Of a stretch of 30,453 nucleotides of DNA, positions 14,071 through 22,396 are shown piece by piece (positions within the stretch are counted from its first letter, which is position 1; each line of letters opens with the position of its first letter). The stretch covers positions 1 to 30,453 of the forward strand of contig CAAFZS010000077.1 of the NCBI GenBank assembly GCA_900767595.1, written 5' to 3'. The notes below the pieces were generated by a model. That model saw nothing but the letters and a program-made list of their open reading frames with translations. It was not told where the DNA came from and searched no databases. Source of the stretch: Bacteroidales bacterium. GTDB taxonomy: Bacteria > Bacteroidota > Bacteroidia > Bacteroidales > Paludibacteraceae. A program made the translations under genes and the position numbers.

Positions 14071-14814
14071 ATGGGACAAAAAATTAATCCAATTGCTAAC
14101 CGCCTAGGTATTGTAAGAGGTTGGGATTCCAACTGGTTTGGCGGTAAGAACTACGGAGATACGATTGTCGAGGACAGTAAGATCCGCGACTACCTGAATG
14201 CCCGTTTGGCAGAGGCTAGTATTTCTCGTATTGTTATTGAAAGAACTCTGAAACTTGTGACTGTCACTGTCTGCACTGCTCGCCCCGGTTTCATTATCGG
14301 TAAGGGTGGACAAGAAGTTGACAAATTGAAAGAGGAACTGAAGAAGATCACCAAGCAAGATGTTCAGATCAACATCTTCGAGGTAAAGCGTCCTGAGTTG
14401 GATGCCACTATCGTAGCAAAGAAGATTGCTCGTCAGTTAGAGGGTAAGATCGCTTATCGTCGTGCTATCAAGATGGCCATTGCTTCGACCATGCGTATGG
14501 GAGCAGAGGGTATCAAGGTACAAGTAAGCGGTCGTCTCAACGGCGCGGAGATTGCTCGTAGTGAGATGTTCAAGGAAGGTCGTACTCCTCTTCACACGTT
14601 ACGTGCTGACATTGACTATTGTCATGAAGGTGCGCTCACGAAAGTGGGAATCCTCGGTGTGAAGGTATGGATTTGCCGTGGTGAGGTCTATCGAAAGAAG
14701 GATTTAGCTCCTAACTTTACGGTTAAGCAAGAAGGTGCTCCACGTGGCGGCGAAGGTCGTCGTGGTGACCGTCGTGATGATCGTAAGGGATTCCGTAGAA
14801 ATAAGAAACAATAA
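14071..14814 (+). CDS. rpsC: 30S ribosomal protein S3
   Basis: 247 residues. S3 lies at the mRNA entry tunnel and supports helicase activity there. The type II KH motif GFIIGKGGQEVDKLK is near residues 73-87. GVKVWICRGEVY marks the C-terminal domain. After it comes a basic, disordered tail rich in Arg, Gly and Asp (GEGRRGDRRDDRKGF), common in Bacteroidetes S3. Confidence 0.96.
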   Translation: MGQKINPIANRLGIVRGWDSNWFGGKNYGDTIVEDSKIRDYLNARLAEASISRIVIERTLKLVTVTVCTARPGFIIGKGGQEVDKLKEELKKITKQDVQINIFEVKRPELDATIVAKKIARQLEGKIAYRRAIKMAIASTMRMGAEGIKVQVSGRLNGAEIARSEMFKEGRTPLHTLRADIDYCHEGALTKVGILGVKVWICRGEVYRKKDLAPNFTVKQEGAPRGGEGRRGDRRDDRKGFRRNKKQ

Positions 14815-14843
14815 GTTTAACCGATTTGTAGATTATTACAGTT

Positions 14844-15275
14844 ATGTTACAACCAAAGAAAACTAAATTCCGCCGCTCGCAAAAAGGCCGTATTAAGGGC
14901 AATGCGCAGCGTGGCAATGAGCTTGCATTTGGCTCATTCGGTATCAAGAGTCTTGGTACCATCTGGTTGACAGGTCGTCAAATCGAAGCAGCTCGTGTAG
15001 CAGTCACTCGTTATATGCAACGTCAGGGTCAAGTATGGATCCGCGTTTTCCCGGATAAGCCTATTACCAAGAAACCCTTGGATGTCCGTATGGGTAAAGG
15101 TAAAGGTGCTCCGGAGGGATTCGTTGTACCATTGGCTCCCGGCCGTATTATATTTGAAGTAGACGGTGTTCCGTTCGAGGTAGCTAAAGAGGCACTTCGT
15201 TTGGCAGCACAGAAGCTTCCGATTACCACTAAATTTGTCGTAAAACGTGATTACGACGCAACCCAAAATGTATAA
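14844..15275 (+). CDS. rplP: 50S ribosomal protein L16
   Basis: 143 residues. L16 organises the A-site region of the large subunit and is needed for subunit maturation. MLQPKKTKFRRSQKGRIKG and WIRVFPDKPITKKPLDVRMG are family signatures; the Arg in the latter region is hydroxylated by YcfD in some bacteria. The spacers are 29 bases before and 5 bases after. Confidence 0.96.
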   Translation: MLQPKKTKFRRSQKGRIKGNAQRGNELAFGSFGIKSLGTIWLTGRQIEAARVAVTRYMQRQGQVWIRVFPDKPITKKPLDVRMGKGKGAPEGFVVPLAPGRIIFEVDGVPFEVAKEALRLAAQKLPITTKFVVKRDYDATQNV

Positions 15276-15280
15276 GGATT

Positions 15281-15475
15281 ATGAAAACAGCTGAAATTAA
15301 AGAATTAACGACTGCTGAGATTCAAGAGCGTTTAGCTACGGAGAAGGAGAACCTTGTTCGTTTGAAGCTCAATCACAGCATTTCCCCGCTTGACAATCCG
15401 CTGCTCATTAAGGTTGCTCGCAAGACAATCGCTCGTTTGGCAACGGAATTACGTCAAAGAGAATTAACCAAGTAA
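15281..15475 (+). CDS. rpmC: 50S ribosomal protein L29
   Basis: 64 residues, two helices. L29 lies beside L23 at the tunnel exit. MKTAEIKELTTAEIQERL, the central LVRLKLNH and the C-terminal helix KTIARLATELRQREL fit the family. AAGGA ends 3 bases before the ATG. Confidence 0.94.
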   Translation: MKTAEIKELTTAEIQERLATEKENLVRLKLNHSISPLDNPLLIKVARKTIARLATELRQRELTK

Positions 15476-15489
15476 AAAACGACAGACAA

Positions 15490-15747
15490 ATGGAAACAAG
15501 AAATTTAAGAAAAGAGCGTCAGGGCGTTGTTCTGAGCAATAAGATGGATAAGACCATTGTTGTTGCTGTTAAATGGAAAGAGAAACACCCTATCTATGGC
15601 AAGTTTGTCAATAAAACTCGCAAGTTCCATGTTCATGACGAGAAGAATGAGTGTGGTATCGGTGATACCGTTCGCATCATGGAGACTCGTCCATTGAGCA
15701 AGACTGTTCGTTGGCGTCTAACTCAAATTATTGAAAGGGCTAAGTAA
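15490..15747 (+). CDS. rpsQ: 30S ribosomal protein S17
   Basis: 85 residues with an OB fold. S17 is a primary 16S rRNA binding protein. LRKERQGVVLSNKMDKT and VRIMETRPLSKTVRWRL are conserved. rplN begins 2 bases after the stop. Confidence 0.95.
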   Translation: METRNLRKERQGVVLSNKMDKTIVVAVKWKEKHPIYGKFVNKTRKFHVHDEKNECGIGDTVRIMETRPLSKTVRWRLTQIIERAK

Positions 15748-15749
15748 TT

Positions 15750-16115
15750 ATGATACAACAAGAATCAAGATTAGTAGTAGCGGATAACAGCGGAGCCAAA
15801 GAGGCTTTATGCATCCGTGTACTTGGCGGAACGAAACGTCGTTACGCCTCCCTGGGAGACACCATCGTAGTAGCCGTAAAGGGAGTAATCCCAAGTAGTG
15901 AAATCAAGGATGGTGCGGTAAGTCGCGCTATCATCGTTCGCGTAAAGAAAGAAGTTCGTCGTGCAGATGGCAGTTACATTCGTTTCGACGATAACGCATG
16001 CGTTCTCGTTGATAACGCAGGTGAGTTGCGTGGTAGCCGTATTTTCGGTCCTGTGGCTCGTGAGCTCCGTCAAACGAACATGAAGATTATTTCTTTAGCA
16101 CCTGAAGTACTTTAA
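15750..16115 (+). CDS. rplN: 50S ribosomal protein L14
   Basis: 121 residues, a five-stranded barrel at the subunit interface and the binding surface for the silencing factor RsfS. MIQQESRLVVADNSGAKE, the core IRVLGGTKRRYA and the end GSRIFGPVARELR are standard. The exact family length and close spacing on both sides support a continuous transcript. Confidence 0.97.
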   Translation: MIQQESRLVVADNSGAKEALCIRVLGGTKRRYASLGDTIVVAVKGVIPSSEIKDGAVSRAIIVRVKKEVRRADGSYIRFDDNACVLVDNAGELRGSRIFGPVARELRQTNMKIISLAPEVL

Positions 16116-16135
16116 TCATCTAAAATTAGTTCAAT

Positions 16136-16444
16136 ATGGCAAAGTTACATATTAAGAAGGGTGATATCGTTTACGTTAATGCAGGTGCATCTAAGGGTAA
16201 GACCGGTCGAGTACTGGAAGTTATCGTAGATAAGCAACGCGCTATCGTAGAGGGTGTCAATATGGTTAGCAAAGCAACCAAACCCAATGCAAAGAATCCT
16301 CAAGGAGGATTAGTTAAGAAAGAAGCTCCTATCCACATCTCCAATTTGAACCCCGTAGAGGACGGTAAACCCGTTCGCGTAGGTCGCATTGAGAAGGATG
16401 GTAAGCTTGTACGTGTAAGTAAAAAATCCGGTAAAGAAATCTAA
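16136..16444 (+). CDS. rplX: 50S ribosomal protein L24
   Basis: 102 residues. L24 is an early assembly protein near the tunnel exit. The KOW motif KKGDIVYVNAGASKGKTGRV is at the N-terminus, followed by VEGVNMVSKATKP. rplE starts 2 bases after its stop. Confidence 0.95.
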   Translation: MAKLHIKKGDIVYVNAGASKGKTGRVLEVIVDKQRAIVEGVNMVSKATKPNAKNPQGGLVKKEAPIHISNLNPVEDGKPVRVGRIEKDGKLVRVSKKSGKEI

Positions 16445-16446
16445 CA

Positions 16447-16989
16447 ATGAATACAGCTAGCTTAAAACAAGATTATCAGGAGCGTATCGTTCCTATCTTG
16501 ATGAAAGAGTTTGGTTACAGCACGGTAATGCAGTGCCCCAAACTGACTAAGATTGTTCTCAACCAAGGTTTAGGAGAAGCTGTTGCTGACAAGAAGATCG
16601 TTGATGTCGCTCAAGAAGAGATGACGCTGATCACCGGTCAGAAAGCAGTTGCGACGGTTTCGAAGAAGGATATCGCGAACTTTAAGGTTCGTAAGAAGAT
16701 GCCCATTGGCGTTCGCGTTACATTACGTGGCGAGCGTATGTATGAGTTCTTGGAGCGCCTTATTCGCGTTGCCCTGCCGCGTATCCGCGACTTTAAGGGT
16801 ATTGAGAACAAGATGGATGGCCGTGGTAACTATACATTAGGTATTACGGAGCAGATCATTTTCCCTGAAATTAACATTGATAACATCACCAAACTGTTGG
16901 GAATGAACATTACGTTTGTTACCACCGCTAATACGGACGAAGAGGGTTTTGCTCTGCTTCGTGAGTTTGGCTTACCATTCAAAAAGTAA
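16447..16989 (+). CDS. rplE: 50S ribosomal protein L5
   Basis: 180 residues. L5 binds 5S rRNA and makes the central protuberance contact with S13 and P-site tRNA. KIVLNQGLGEAV, KKMPIGVRVTLRGERMYEFL and the C-terminal TTANTDEEGFALLREFGLPF fit the family. Confidence 0.97.
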   Translation: MNTASLKQDYQERIVPILMKEFGYSTVMQCPKLTKIVLNQGLGEAVADKKIVDVAQEEMTLITGQKAVATVSKKDIANFKVRKKMPIGVRVTLRGERMYEFLERLIRVALPRIRDFKGIENKMDGRGNYTLGITEQIIFPEINIDNITKLLGMNITFVTTANTDEEGFALLREFGLPFKK

Positions 16990-16994
16990 AGACT

Positions 16995-17264
16995 ATGGCA
17001 AAAGAATCAATGAAAGCCCGCGAGGTGAAACGCGCAAAGTTAGTAGCTCGTTATGCTGCTAAGCGTGCACAACTTCTCAAGGATGGTGATTATGAAGGCT
17101 TGCAAGCTCTTCCAAAGAACGCAAGTCCCGTTCGTTTGCACAATCGTTGCAAAATCACCGGTCGTCCAAAAGGTTACATGCGTGCATTCGGCTTGAGTCG
17201 TATTCAATTCCGTGAGATGGCCTCTAAAGGCTTGATCCCTGGAGTGAAGAAAGCAAGCTGGTAA
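16995..17264 (+). CDS. rpsN: 30S ribosomal protein S14, zinc-free form
   Basis: 89 residues. S14 is a head protein that contacts S3 and S10. NASPVRLHNRCKITGRPKGY and LSRIQFREMASKGLIPGVKK are family signatures. It is the longer C-minus form: no CxxC pairs, so it needs no zinc. L36 further down is also the form without a full set of zinc ligands. Confidence 0.96.
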   Translation: MAKESMKAREVKRAKLVARYAAKRAQLLKDGDYEGLQALPKNASPVRLHNRCKITGRPKGYMRAFGLSRIQFREMASKGLIPGVKKASW

Positions 17265-17323
17265 TTAACTTATTTATTAAATAATGTCTCGATAGTCGGG
17301 ATAATTTTAAAAACAAAACAATT

Positions 17324-17719
17324 ATGACAGATCCAATCGCAGATTTTCTGACACGTCTCAGAAATGCAATCAAAGCGGGACATCGCGTAGTAGAAGTTCC
17401 TGCTTCGAATCTGAAGAAAGAGATCACCCGTATCTTGTTTGAGAAGGGATATATCCTTTCCTACAAGTTCGTGGAAGATGGACCTCAAGGTACTATTAAG
17501 ATTGCCTTGAAGTATGATCCGGTTAACAAAGTTAACGCCATCAAGAGTTTGGAACGTATTTCCACCCCCGGTCTTCGTCAGTATGTAGGTTATCGTGAGA
17601 TGCCTCGCGTGCTGAACGGTTTGGGAATTGCTATTCTTTCGACTTCGAAAGGTGTGATGACCAACAAGGAAGCAGAAGGCTTGAAGTTAGGTGGTGAGGT
17701 ATTGTGTTATGTTTATTAA
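17324..17719 (+). CDS. rpsH: 30S ribosomal protein S8
   Basis: 131 residues. S8 binds the central domain of 16S rRNA; in E. coli it represses the spc operon by binding the rplE region of the mRNA. MTDPIADFLTRLRNAIKAG and LSTSKGVMTNKEAEGLKLGG are conserved. The 59-base spacer upstream (17265-17323) contains no clear structure. Confidence 0.97.
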   Translation: MTDPIADFLTRLRNAIKAGHRVVEVPASNLKKEITRILFEKGYILSYKFVEDGPQGTIKIALKYDPVNKVNAIKSLERISTPGLRQYVGYREMPRVLNGLGIAILSTSKGVMTNKEAEGLKLGGEVLCYVY

Positions 17720-17722
17720 TGT

Positions 17723-17729
17723 AAGGAGG
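17723..17729 (+). promoter_or_regulatory. Perfect Shine-Dalgarno sequence of rplF
   Basis: AAGGAGG, 7 bases before the rplF ATG. It is identical in sequence and distance to the site before rplW. Confidence 0.8.
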
Positions 17730-17736
17730 AACTATT

Positions 17737-18291
17737 ATGTCAAGAATTGGTAAATTACCTATAGCGATTCCTGCAGGCGTAACCGTAACCGTTAGCCCGG
17801 AAAACGTTGTGACCGTTAAAGGTCCTAAAGGAGAACTGGTACAAGCCGTAGATAAACTTATCACGGTAAGTATTGAGGATGGCGTATGCCACGTTACTCG
17901 TCCGAACGACGAGAAAGAGAGTCGTGCTAAACACGGTCTCTATCGTGCTTTGATTTACAATATGGTACATGGTGTAAGCGAAGGTTACAAGGCTTCCTTG
18001 GAGCTGGTTGGTGTTGGTTATCGTGTAGAGAACAACGGCAACATCTTGAACTTCTCGCTGGGTTATACGCACCCTATCTATCTGCAATTGCCGAAGGAGG
18101 TAAAAGTAGAGACGAAGCAAGAGCGTAACCAGAACCCGTTTGTATATTTAGAGACCGCTGACAAGCAATTGCTTGGTCAGATTTGTGCTAAGATTCGTTC
18201 GTTCCGTAAACCCGAACCTTACAAAGGTAAAGGTATTCGTTTCGAAGGTGAAGTTGTTCGTCGTAAGGCTGGTAAGTCGGCTGGTAAATAA
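17737..18291 (+). CDS. rplF: 50S ribosomal protein L6
   Basis: 184 residues, two similar domains. L6 lies near the sarcin-ricin loop and the factor-binding site. MSRIGKLPIAIPAGV, LELVGVGYRVENNG and the C-terminal PEPYKGKGIRFEGEVVRRK are conserved. It is preceded by a consensus Shine-Dalgarno sequence. Confidence 0.97.
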   Translation: MSRIGKLPIAIPAGVTVTVSPENVVTVKGPKGELVQAVDKLITVSIEDGVCHVTRPNDEKESRAKHGLYRALIYNMVHGVSEGYKASLELVGVGYRVENNGNILNFSLGYTHPIYLQLPKEVKVETKQERNQNPFVYLETADKQLLGQICAKIRSFRKPEPYKGKGIRFEGEVVRRKAGKSAGK

Positions 18292-18306
18292 AGAAAGGAA
18301 TAAGTT

Positions 18307-18651
18307 ATGATTAAGAAAATTGCAAGAAGACTGAAAATTAAGGCTTCGATCCGTACGAAAGTATCGGGAACTGCAGAGCAACCCCGTCTGACTGTATTCC
18401 GTTCCAACAGTCAAATTTACGCTCAAGTGATTGATGACCAAGCAGGTAAGACCCTGGCAAGTGCCGGTTCGCTGGGCATCAAAGATAAGATGACAAAGAC
18501 AGAGAAAGCCGCTCAAGTAGGTAAACTCATTGCTGAAGCTGCTAAGAAAGCAGGCGTAGAGGCAGTGGTATTTGACCGCAACGGATATCTCTATCACGGT
18601 CGTGTAAAAGCATTAGCAGACGCTGCTCGCGAAGCAGGTCTTAAATTCTAA
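18307..18651 (+). CDS. rplR: 50S ribosomal protein L18
   Basis: 114 residues. L18 binds 5S rRNA together with L5. PRLTVFRSNSQIYAQVIDD and the C-terminal VVFDRNGYLYHGRVKALADA are family signatures. AAAGGAA lies 8-14 bases before the start, a partial Shine-Dalgarno match. Confidence 0.96.
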   Translation: MIKKIARRLKIKASIRTKVSGTAEQPRLTVFRSNSQIYAQVIDDQAGKTLASAGSLGIKDKMTKTEKAAQVGKLIAEAAKKAGVEAVVFDRNGYLYHGRVKALADAAREAGLKF

Positions 18652-18657
18652 AACAAT

Positions 18658-19170
18658 ATGGTTATGAATCGAGTTAAAACAACCCAAGATTTGGAGCTCA
18701 AGGAGCGCCTTGTCGCTGTTAACCGCGTTACGAAAGTAACGAAAGGTGGACGTACGTTTACGTTTGCAGCCATCGTTGTTGTAGGAAATGAGGCAGGCAT
18801 CGTAGGTTACGGTTTAGGTAAAGCAGGTGAAGTAACTGCGGCTATTGCCAAGGGTACGGAAGCTGCCAAGAAGAATCTTATTCAAGTACCTATTTTGAAG
18901 GGTACTATTCCTCACGAGCAGTTAGCTAAGTTTGGTGGTGCACTGGTATATCTGCAACCCGCCACTCACGGTACCGGAGTGAAAGCCGGTGGTGCTATGC
19001 GTGCTGTGTTGGAGAGCGTTGGTGTAACGGACGTGTTGGCTAAGGCCAAAGGTTCGAGTAACCCTCACAACTTGGTAAAAGCTACGATTGAGGCATTAGC
19101 ACAAATGCGTGATGCCCGCACGGTAGCTGCTAACCGTGGTGTAAGTTTGAGTACAGTGTTTAACGGATAA
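18658..19170 (+). CDS. rpsE: 30S ribosomal protein S5
   Basis: 170 residues. S5 lies at the mRNA entry and decoding side; spectinomycin-resistance changes map to its loop, here VTKVTKGGRTFTFAAIVVVG. IPHEQLAKFGGALVYLQPA and VTDVLAKAKGSSNPHNLVKA are conserved. Two starts are possible, 18658 and 18664 (MVMNRVK); the first is listed but the second is equally plausible. Confidence 0.96.
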   Translation: MVMNRVKTTQDLELKERLVAVNRVTKVTKGGRTFTFAAIVVVGNEAGIVGYGLGKAGEVTAAIAKGTEAAKKNLIQVPILKGTIPHEQLAKFGGALVYLQPATHGTGVKAGGAMRAVLESVGVTDVLAKAKGSSNPHNLVKATIEALAQMRDARTVAANRGVSLSTVFNG

Positions 19171-19183
19171 ATTGTGAACGATT

Positions 19184-19360
19184 ATGGCAAAGATTAAAAT
19201 TCAACAAGTTCGTAGTACGATTAAGTGTACGAAGAATCAGAAACTGGTTATGCAAGCATTAGGTTTGCGTAAGATAAATGCCGTTGTTGAACACGAGGCT
19301 GTTCCTTCTATTTTAGGAATGGTAGAGAAGGTTAAACACTTGGTAAAAGTCATTGATTAA
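19184..19360 (+). CDS. rpmD: 50S ribosomal protein L30
   Basis: A 58-residue gene that is easy to overlook because of its size. MAKIKIQQVRSTIKCTKNQK, QALGLRKINAVVEHE and ILGMVEKVKHLVKVI match L30, a small protein of the large subunit with a ferredoxin-like fold. It lies between rpsE (13-base gap) and rplO (20-base gap), its usual place. Confidence 0.95.
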   Translation: MAKIKIQQVRSTIKCTKNQKLVMQALGLRKINAVVEHEAVPSILGMVEKVKHLVKVID

Positions 19361-19380
19361 CAATTAAAACACGAAGCTTT

Positions 19381-19827
19381 ATGGAATTAAATAATCTAAC
19401 TCCGGCTGCGGGTTCAGTGAAGACGTGCAAACGAATTGGTCGTGGTGCCGGTTCGGGTTTAGGCGGAACTTCCACTCGTGGTAGCAAGGGTGCTCAATCT
19501 CGTTCGGGTTACTCGAAGAAGATTGGTTTCGAAGGTGGTCAGATGCCTATGCAGCGTCGTCTGCCTAAGTTTGGTTTTAAGAATATTAATCGTGTGGAGT
19601 ACAAGGCTATCAACTTACATGTTCTTCAACAGATTGCTGAATTGAAGAAGATTGAGAAGATTGGTTTGGTTGAACTTCACGAGGCGGGTTTCACGAAGAA
19701 GAACGCTTTGGTTAAGATTTTAGGAACCGGAACTCTCTCTGCTAAACTGACGGTAGAGGCCAATGCTTTCTCCAAGAAAGCGGAAGAGGCTATCACTGCT
19801 GCAGGCGGAACAGTTGTAAAACTCTAA
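19381..19827 (+). CDS. rplO: 50S ribosomal protein L15
   Basis: 148 residues. L15 is a late assembly protein with a long Gly/Arg-rich N-terminal extension into the rRNA, here RIGRGAGSGLGGTSTRG. FEGGQMPMQRRLPKFGF is the family signature. secY follows after 4 bases. Confidence 0.96.
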   Translation: MELNNLTPAAGSVKTCKRIGRGAGSGLGGTSTRGSKGAQSRSGYSKKIGFEGGQMPMQRRLPKFGFKNINRVEYKAINLHVLQQIAELKKIEKIGLVELHEAGFTKKNALVKILGTGTLSAKLTVEANAFSKKAEEAITAAGGTVVKL

Positions 19828-19831
19828 CATT

Positions 19832-21175
19832 ATGCGTAAGTTTATTGAAACAATTCAAAATATCTGGAAGATTGAGGATCTTCGCAATCGACTGCTGACC
19901 ACATTACTTTTTGTGCTCATCTATCGTTTTGGTTCCTTCATTGTTCTTCCGGGTATCAATCCGGACGCCCTGAGTGCCCTCCATGCCCAAACGGCAGGCG
20001 GTTTGATGGCGTTGTTGGATATGTTCTCCGGTGGTGCATTCTCTAATGCGTCTATTTTCGCATTGGGAATTATGCCCTATATCTCTGCTTCAATCGTAGT
20101 GCAGCTGTTGACGATAGCTGTTCCGTATTTCCAAAAGATGCAGAAAGAGGGCGAATCCGGCCGTCAGAAGATGAATCAGATAACCCGTTACTTGACGGTG
20201 GCTATTCTGTTGTTCCAAGGTCCCAGTTATCTGGTGAACTTAAGTGTACAGATGGCTCAAGCCGGCCAACCGTTGGCTATCGGTTTCAACTGGTTTACTA
20301 TCTCGTCCACGATTATTCTATGTGCAGGCTCTATGTTTGTTATGTGGTTAGGTGAGCGCATTACCGATCGCGGTGTAGGAAATGGTATTTCCTTCATCAT
20401 CTTGATTGGTATTATTGCTCGTCTTCCGGGGGCATTGGTACAAGAGTTCTCGTCTCGTTTGAACGATGCGGGTGGTGGATTGATGGTATTCTTTGGTGAA
20501 GTGATCATCTTATTGTTTGTCTTCGCGTTTGCTATTATGTTGGTACAAGGTACTCGTAAGATTCCTGTACAGTATGCTAAGCGTGTGATTGGTAACAAGC
20601 AGTATGGTGGTGTTCGTCAGTACATTCCTTTGAAAGTGAATGCGGCTAACGTGATGCCTATCATCTTTGCGCAAGCTATCATGTTTATTCCAATCGCTAT
20701 TGTAGGCTTCCGTGCAGATGGTTCGAGTTGGTTCGTACGTACGTTCATGAATAATGACAGCTTTGGCTACAATATCGTCTTTGCGTTATTGATTATTGCC
20801 TTCACGTATTTCTATACGGCTGTTATTATCAACCCTGTACAGATGTCGGAGAACTTGAAGTTGAACAATGGTTTTATTCCGGGAGTTAAGCCCGGCAAGA
20901 AGACTGCTGAGTATATTGATACGATCATGGACCGTATCACGTTGCCCGGTGCTATCTTGTTGGCTATCATCGCCGTTCTTCCGGCATTTGCTCGTTTATT
21001 CAATGTAACGATGGGCTTTGCTCAGTTCTTTGGTGGAACGAGTTTGCTGATTATGGTGGGTGTTATCCTGGATACATTACAGCAAATCGAGTCTCACCTG
21101 TTGATGCGTCACTATGACGGCTTCTTTGAAGGCGGAATGCGTATCAAGGGTCGCTCGGGCGCTATGGCTTATTAA
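19832..21175 (+). CDS. secY: Protein translocase subunit SecY
   Basis: A 447-residue inner-membrane channel of the Sec system with ten predicted membrane spans. It would be the exit route for the 917-residue secreted protein at the end of the window. Visible marks: RLLTTLLFVLIYRFGSF (TM1), FALGIMPYISASIVVQLL (TM2, plug and gate region), GNGISFIILIGI, the cytoplasmic loop RKIPVQYAKRVIG, and GFIPGVKPGKKTAEYI. SecE and SecG are not in the window. It lies 4 bases after rplO and 8 bases before map, so all three are co-expressed. Confidence 0.97.
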   Translation: MRKFIETIQNIWKIEDLRNRLLTTLLFVLIYRFGSFIVLPGINPDALSALHAQTAGGLMALLDMFSGGAFSNASIFALGIMPYISASIVVQLLTIAVPYFQKMQKEGESGRQKMNQITRYLTVAILLFQGPSYLVNLSVQMAQAGQPLAIGFNWFTISSTIILCAGSMFVMWLGERITDRGVGNGISFIILIGIIARLPGALVQEFSSRLNDAGGGLMVFFGEVIILLFVFAFAIMLVQGTRKIPVQYAKRVIGNKQYGGVRQYIPLKVNAANVMPIIFAQAIMFIPIAIVGFRADGSSWFVRTFMNNDSFGYNIVFALLIIAFTYFYTAVIINPVQMSENLKLNNGFIPGVKPGKKTAEYIDTIMDRITLPGAILLAIIAVLPAFARLFNVTMGFAQFFGGTSLLIMVGVILDTLQQIESHLLMRHYDGFFEGGMRIKGRSGAMAY

Positions 21176-21183
21176 AGTAAAGA

Positions 21184-21969
21184 ATGATCTATCTTAAAAC
21201 AGATGAAGAAGTAGAGCTCTTGCGAGCTGCGAACGACCTGCTGGGTCGTACGTATGGTGAGTTAGCCAAGGTTATTCAACCGGGTGTAACCACCGCAGAA
21301 CTTGATAAGATTGCTCACGATTTCATCTGTGATCACGGAGGCATCCCTTCTTGTTTGGGATATGAGGGTTATCCGGCTACGCTTTGTACTTCGGTCAACG
21401 AGCAGGTGGTCCACGGAATCCCGAGTAAGGATGTAGTGCTCAAAGATGGCGATATCGTCTCGGTGGATGGGTGTGTGATGCTGAACGGTTTTCATGCCGA
21501 TTCAGCTTACACCTTCCCCGTGGGCGAAGTCAGTGCAGAGGTCATGCAGCTAATGCGTACTACGAAAGAGTGTTTGCAGTTGGGTGTAGAGCAGGCGATT
21601 GTAGGTCGTCGTTTAGGCGACATCAGTTATGCGATACAGTCCCATGCGGAGCAAGCCGGTTATCAAGTGGTGCGTGAGTTTGTAGGACACGGTATTGGTC
21701 GCGAGATGCACGAAGATCCGGAGGTGTGCAACTATGGCAGGAGAGGTAACGGACTGGTTTTGAAGTCCGGTATGACGCTCGCCATAGAACCGATGGTGAT
21801 GATGGGTCGAAGGAATGTGATTATAGAGGATGATGGCTGGACGGCTCGTGCAGCAGACCGCAAACCCGCTGCTCACTATGAGTGGAGTGTATGCGTACGC
21901 CAAGGCAAGGCGGATGTGCTATCGACCTTTAAATATATTCAGGAGGTCCTGAAAGATAGATTTATTTAA
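21184..21969 (+). CDS. map: Methionine aminopeptidase, type I
   Basis: A 261-residue metalloenzyme that removes the initiator methionine from new proteins at the tunnel exit. The five metal ligands are present: Asp in VSVDGCVMLNG, Asp in FHADSAYTFPVG, His in GHGIGREMHED, Glu in LAIEPMV, and Glu in AHYEWSVCV. The last motif is usually EHT in this family; here His is replaced by Trp and Thr by Ser, while the metal-binding Glu is kept. VVHGIPS, with the substrate-binding His, is intact. It is co-transcribed between secY and infA. Confidence 0.95.
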   Translation: MIYLKTDEEVELLRAANDLLGRTYGELAKVIQPGVTTAELDKIAHDFICDHGGIPSCLGYEGYPATLCTSVNEQVVHGIPSKDVVLKDGDIVSVDGCVMLNGFHADSAYTFPVGEVSAEVMQLMRTTKECLQLGVEQAIVGRRLGDISYAIQSHAEQAGYQVVREFVGHGIGREMHEDPEVCNYGRRGNGLVLKSGMTLAIEPMVMMGRRNVIIEDDGWTARAADRKPAAHYEWSVCVRQGKADVLSTFKYIQEVLKDRFI

Positions 21970-21983
21970 TATACCACAACGTT

Positions 21984-22202
21984 ATGGCAAAACAAGATTC
22001 GATTGAAGTAGATGGCATGATTACGGAAGCGTTATCGAACGCGATGTTTCATGTACAGTTAGAAAGCGGTCATGTTATTACGGCTCACATCTCGGGTAAG
22101 ATGCGTATGCATTATATCAAGATTCTGCCCGGAGACCGGGTGAAGGTGGAGATGAGTCCGTACGATTTGACAAAAGGAAGAATAAGCTTCCGATACAAAT
22201 AA
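21984..22202 (+). CDS. infA: Translation initiation factor IF-1
   Basis: 72 residues, a single S1-like OB fold. MAKQDSIEVDGMITEALSNA, MFHVQLESGHVITAHISGK and MSPYDLTKGRISFRYK are the standard sequence of IF-1, which blocks the A site during initiation. It is 14 bases after map. Confidence 0.97.
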   Translation: MAKQDSIEVDGMITEALSNAMFHVQLESGHVITAHISGKMRMHYIKILPGDRVKVEMSPYDLTKGRISFRYK

Positions 22203-22238
22203 AAAAACTCTAGAACAGAAATTTAAAAAATTTTTGAT

Positions 22239-22355
22239 ATGAAAGTTAGAGCATCTATTAAAAAGCGCAATGCGGATTGCAAGATTGTACGCCGCAAAGG
22301 TAAGCTTTATGTAATTAACAAAAAAGAGCCCAAAATGAAAATGCGTCAGGGCTAA
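22239..22355 (+). CDS. rpmJ: 50S ribosomal protein L36, zinc-free form
   Basis: A 38-residue gene missed by length filters. MKVRASIKKRNADCKIVRRK and the end KMKMRQG match L36. Only one Cys remains of the usual three Cys and one His that bind zinc, so this is the zinc-independent type. It sits between infA (36 bases) and rpsM (41 bases), its normal position. Confidence 0.95.
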   Translation: MKVRASIKKRNADCKIVRRKGKLYVINKKEPKMKMRQG

Positions 22356-22396
22356 TCAGGAACGCATAAGTATTAACAAATTAATTAAATAAGAAA

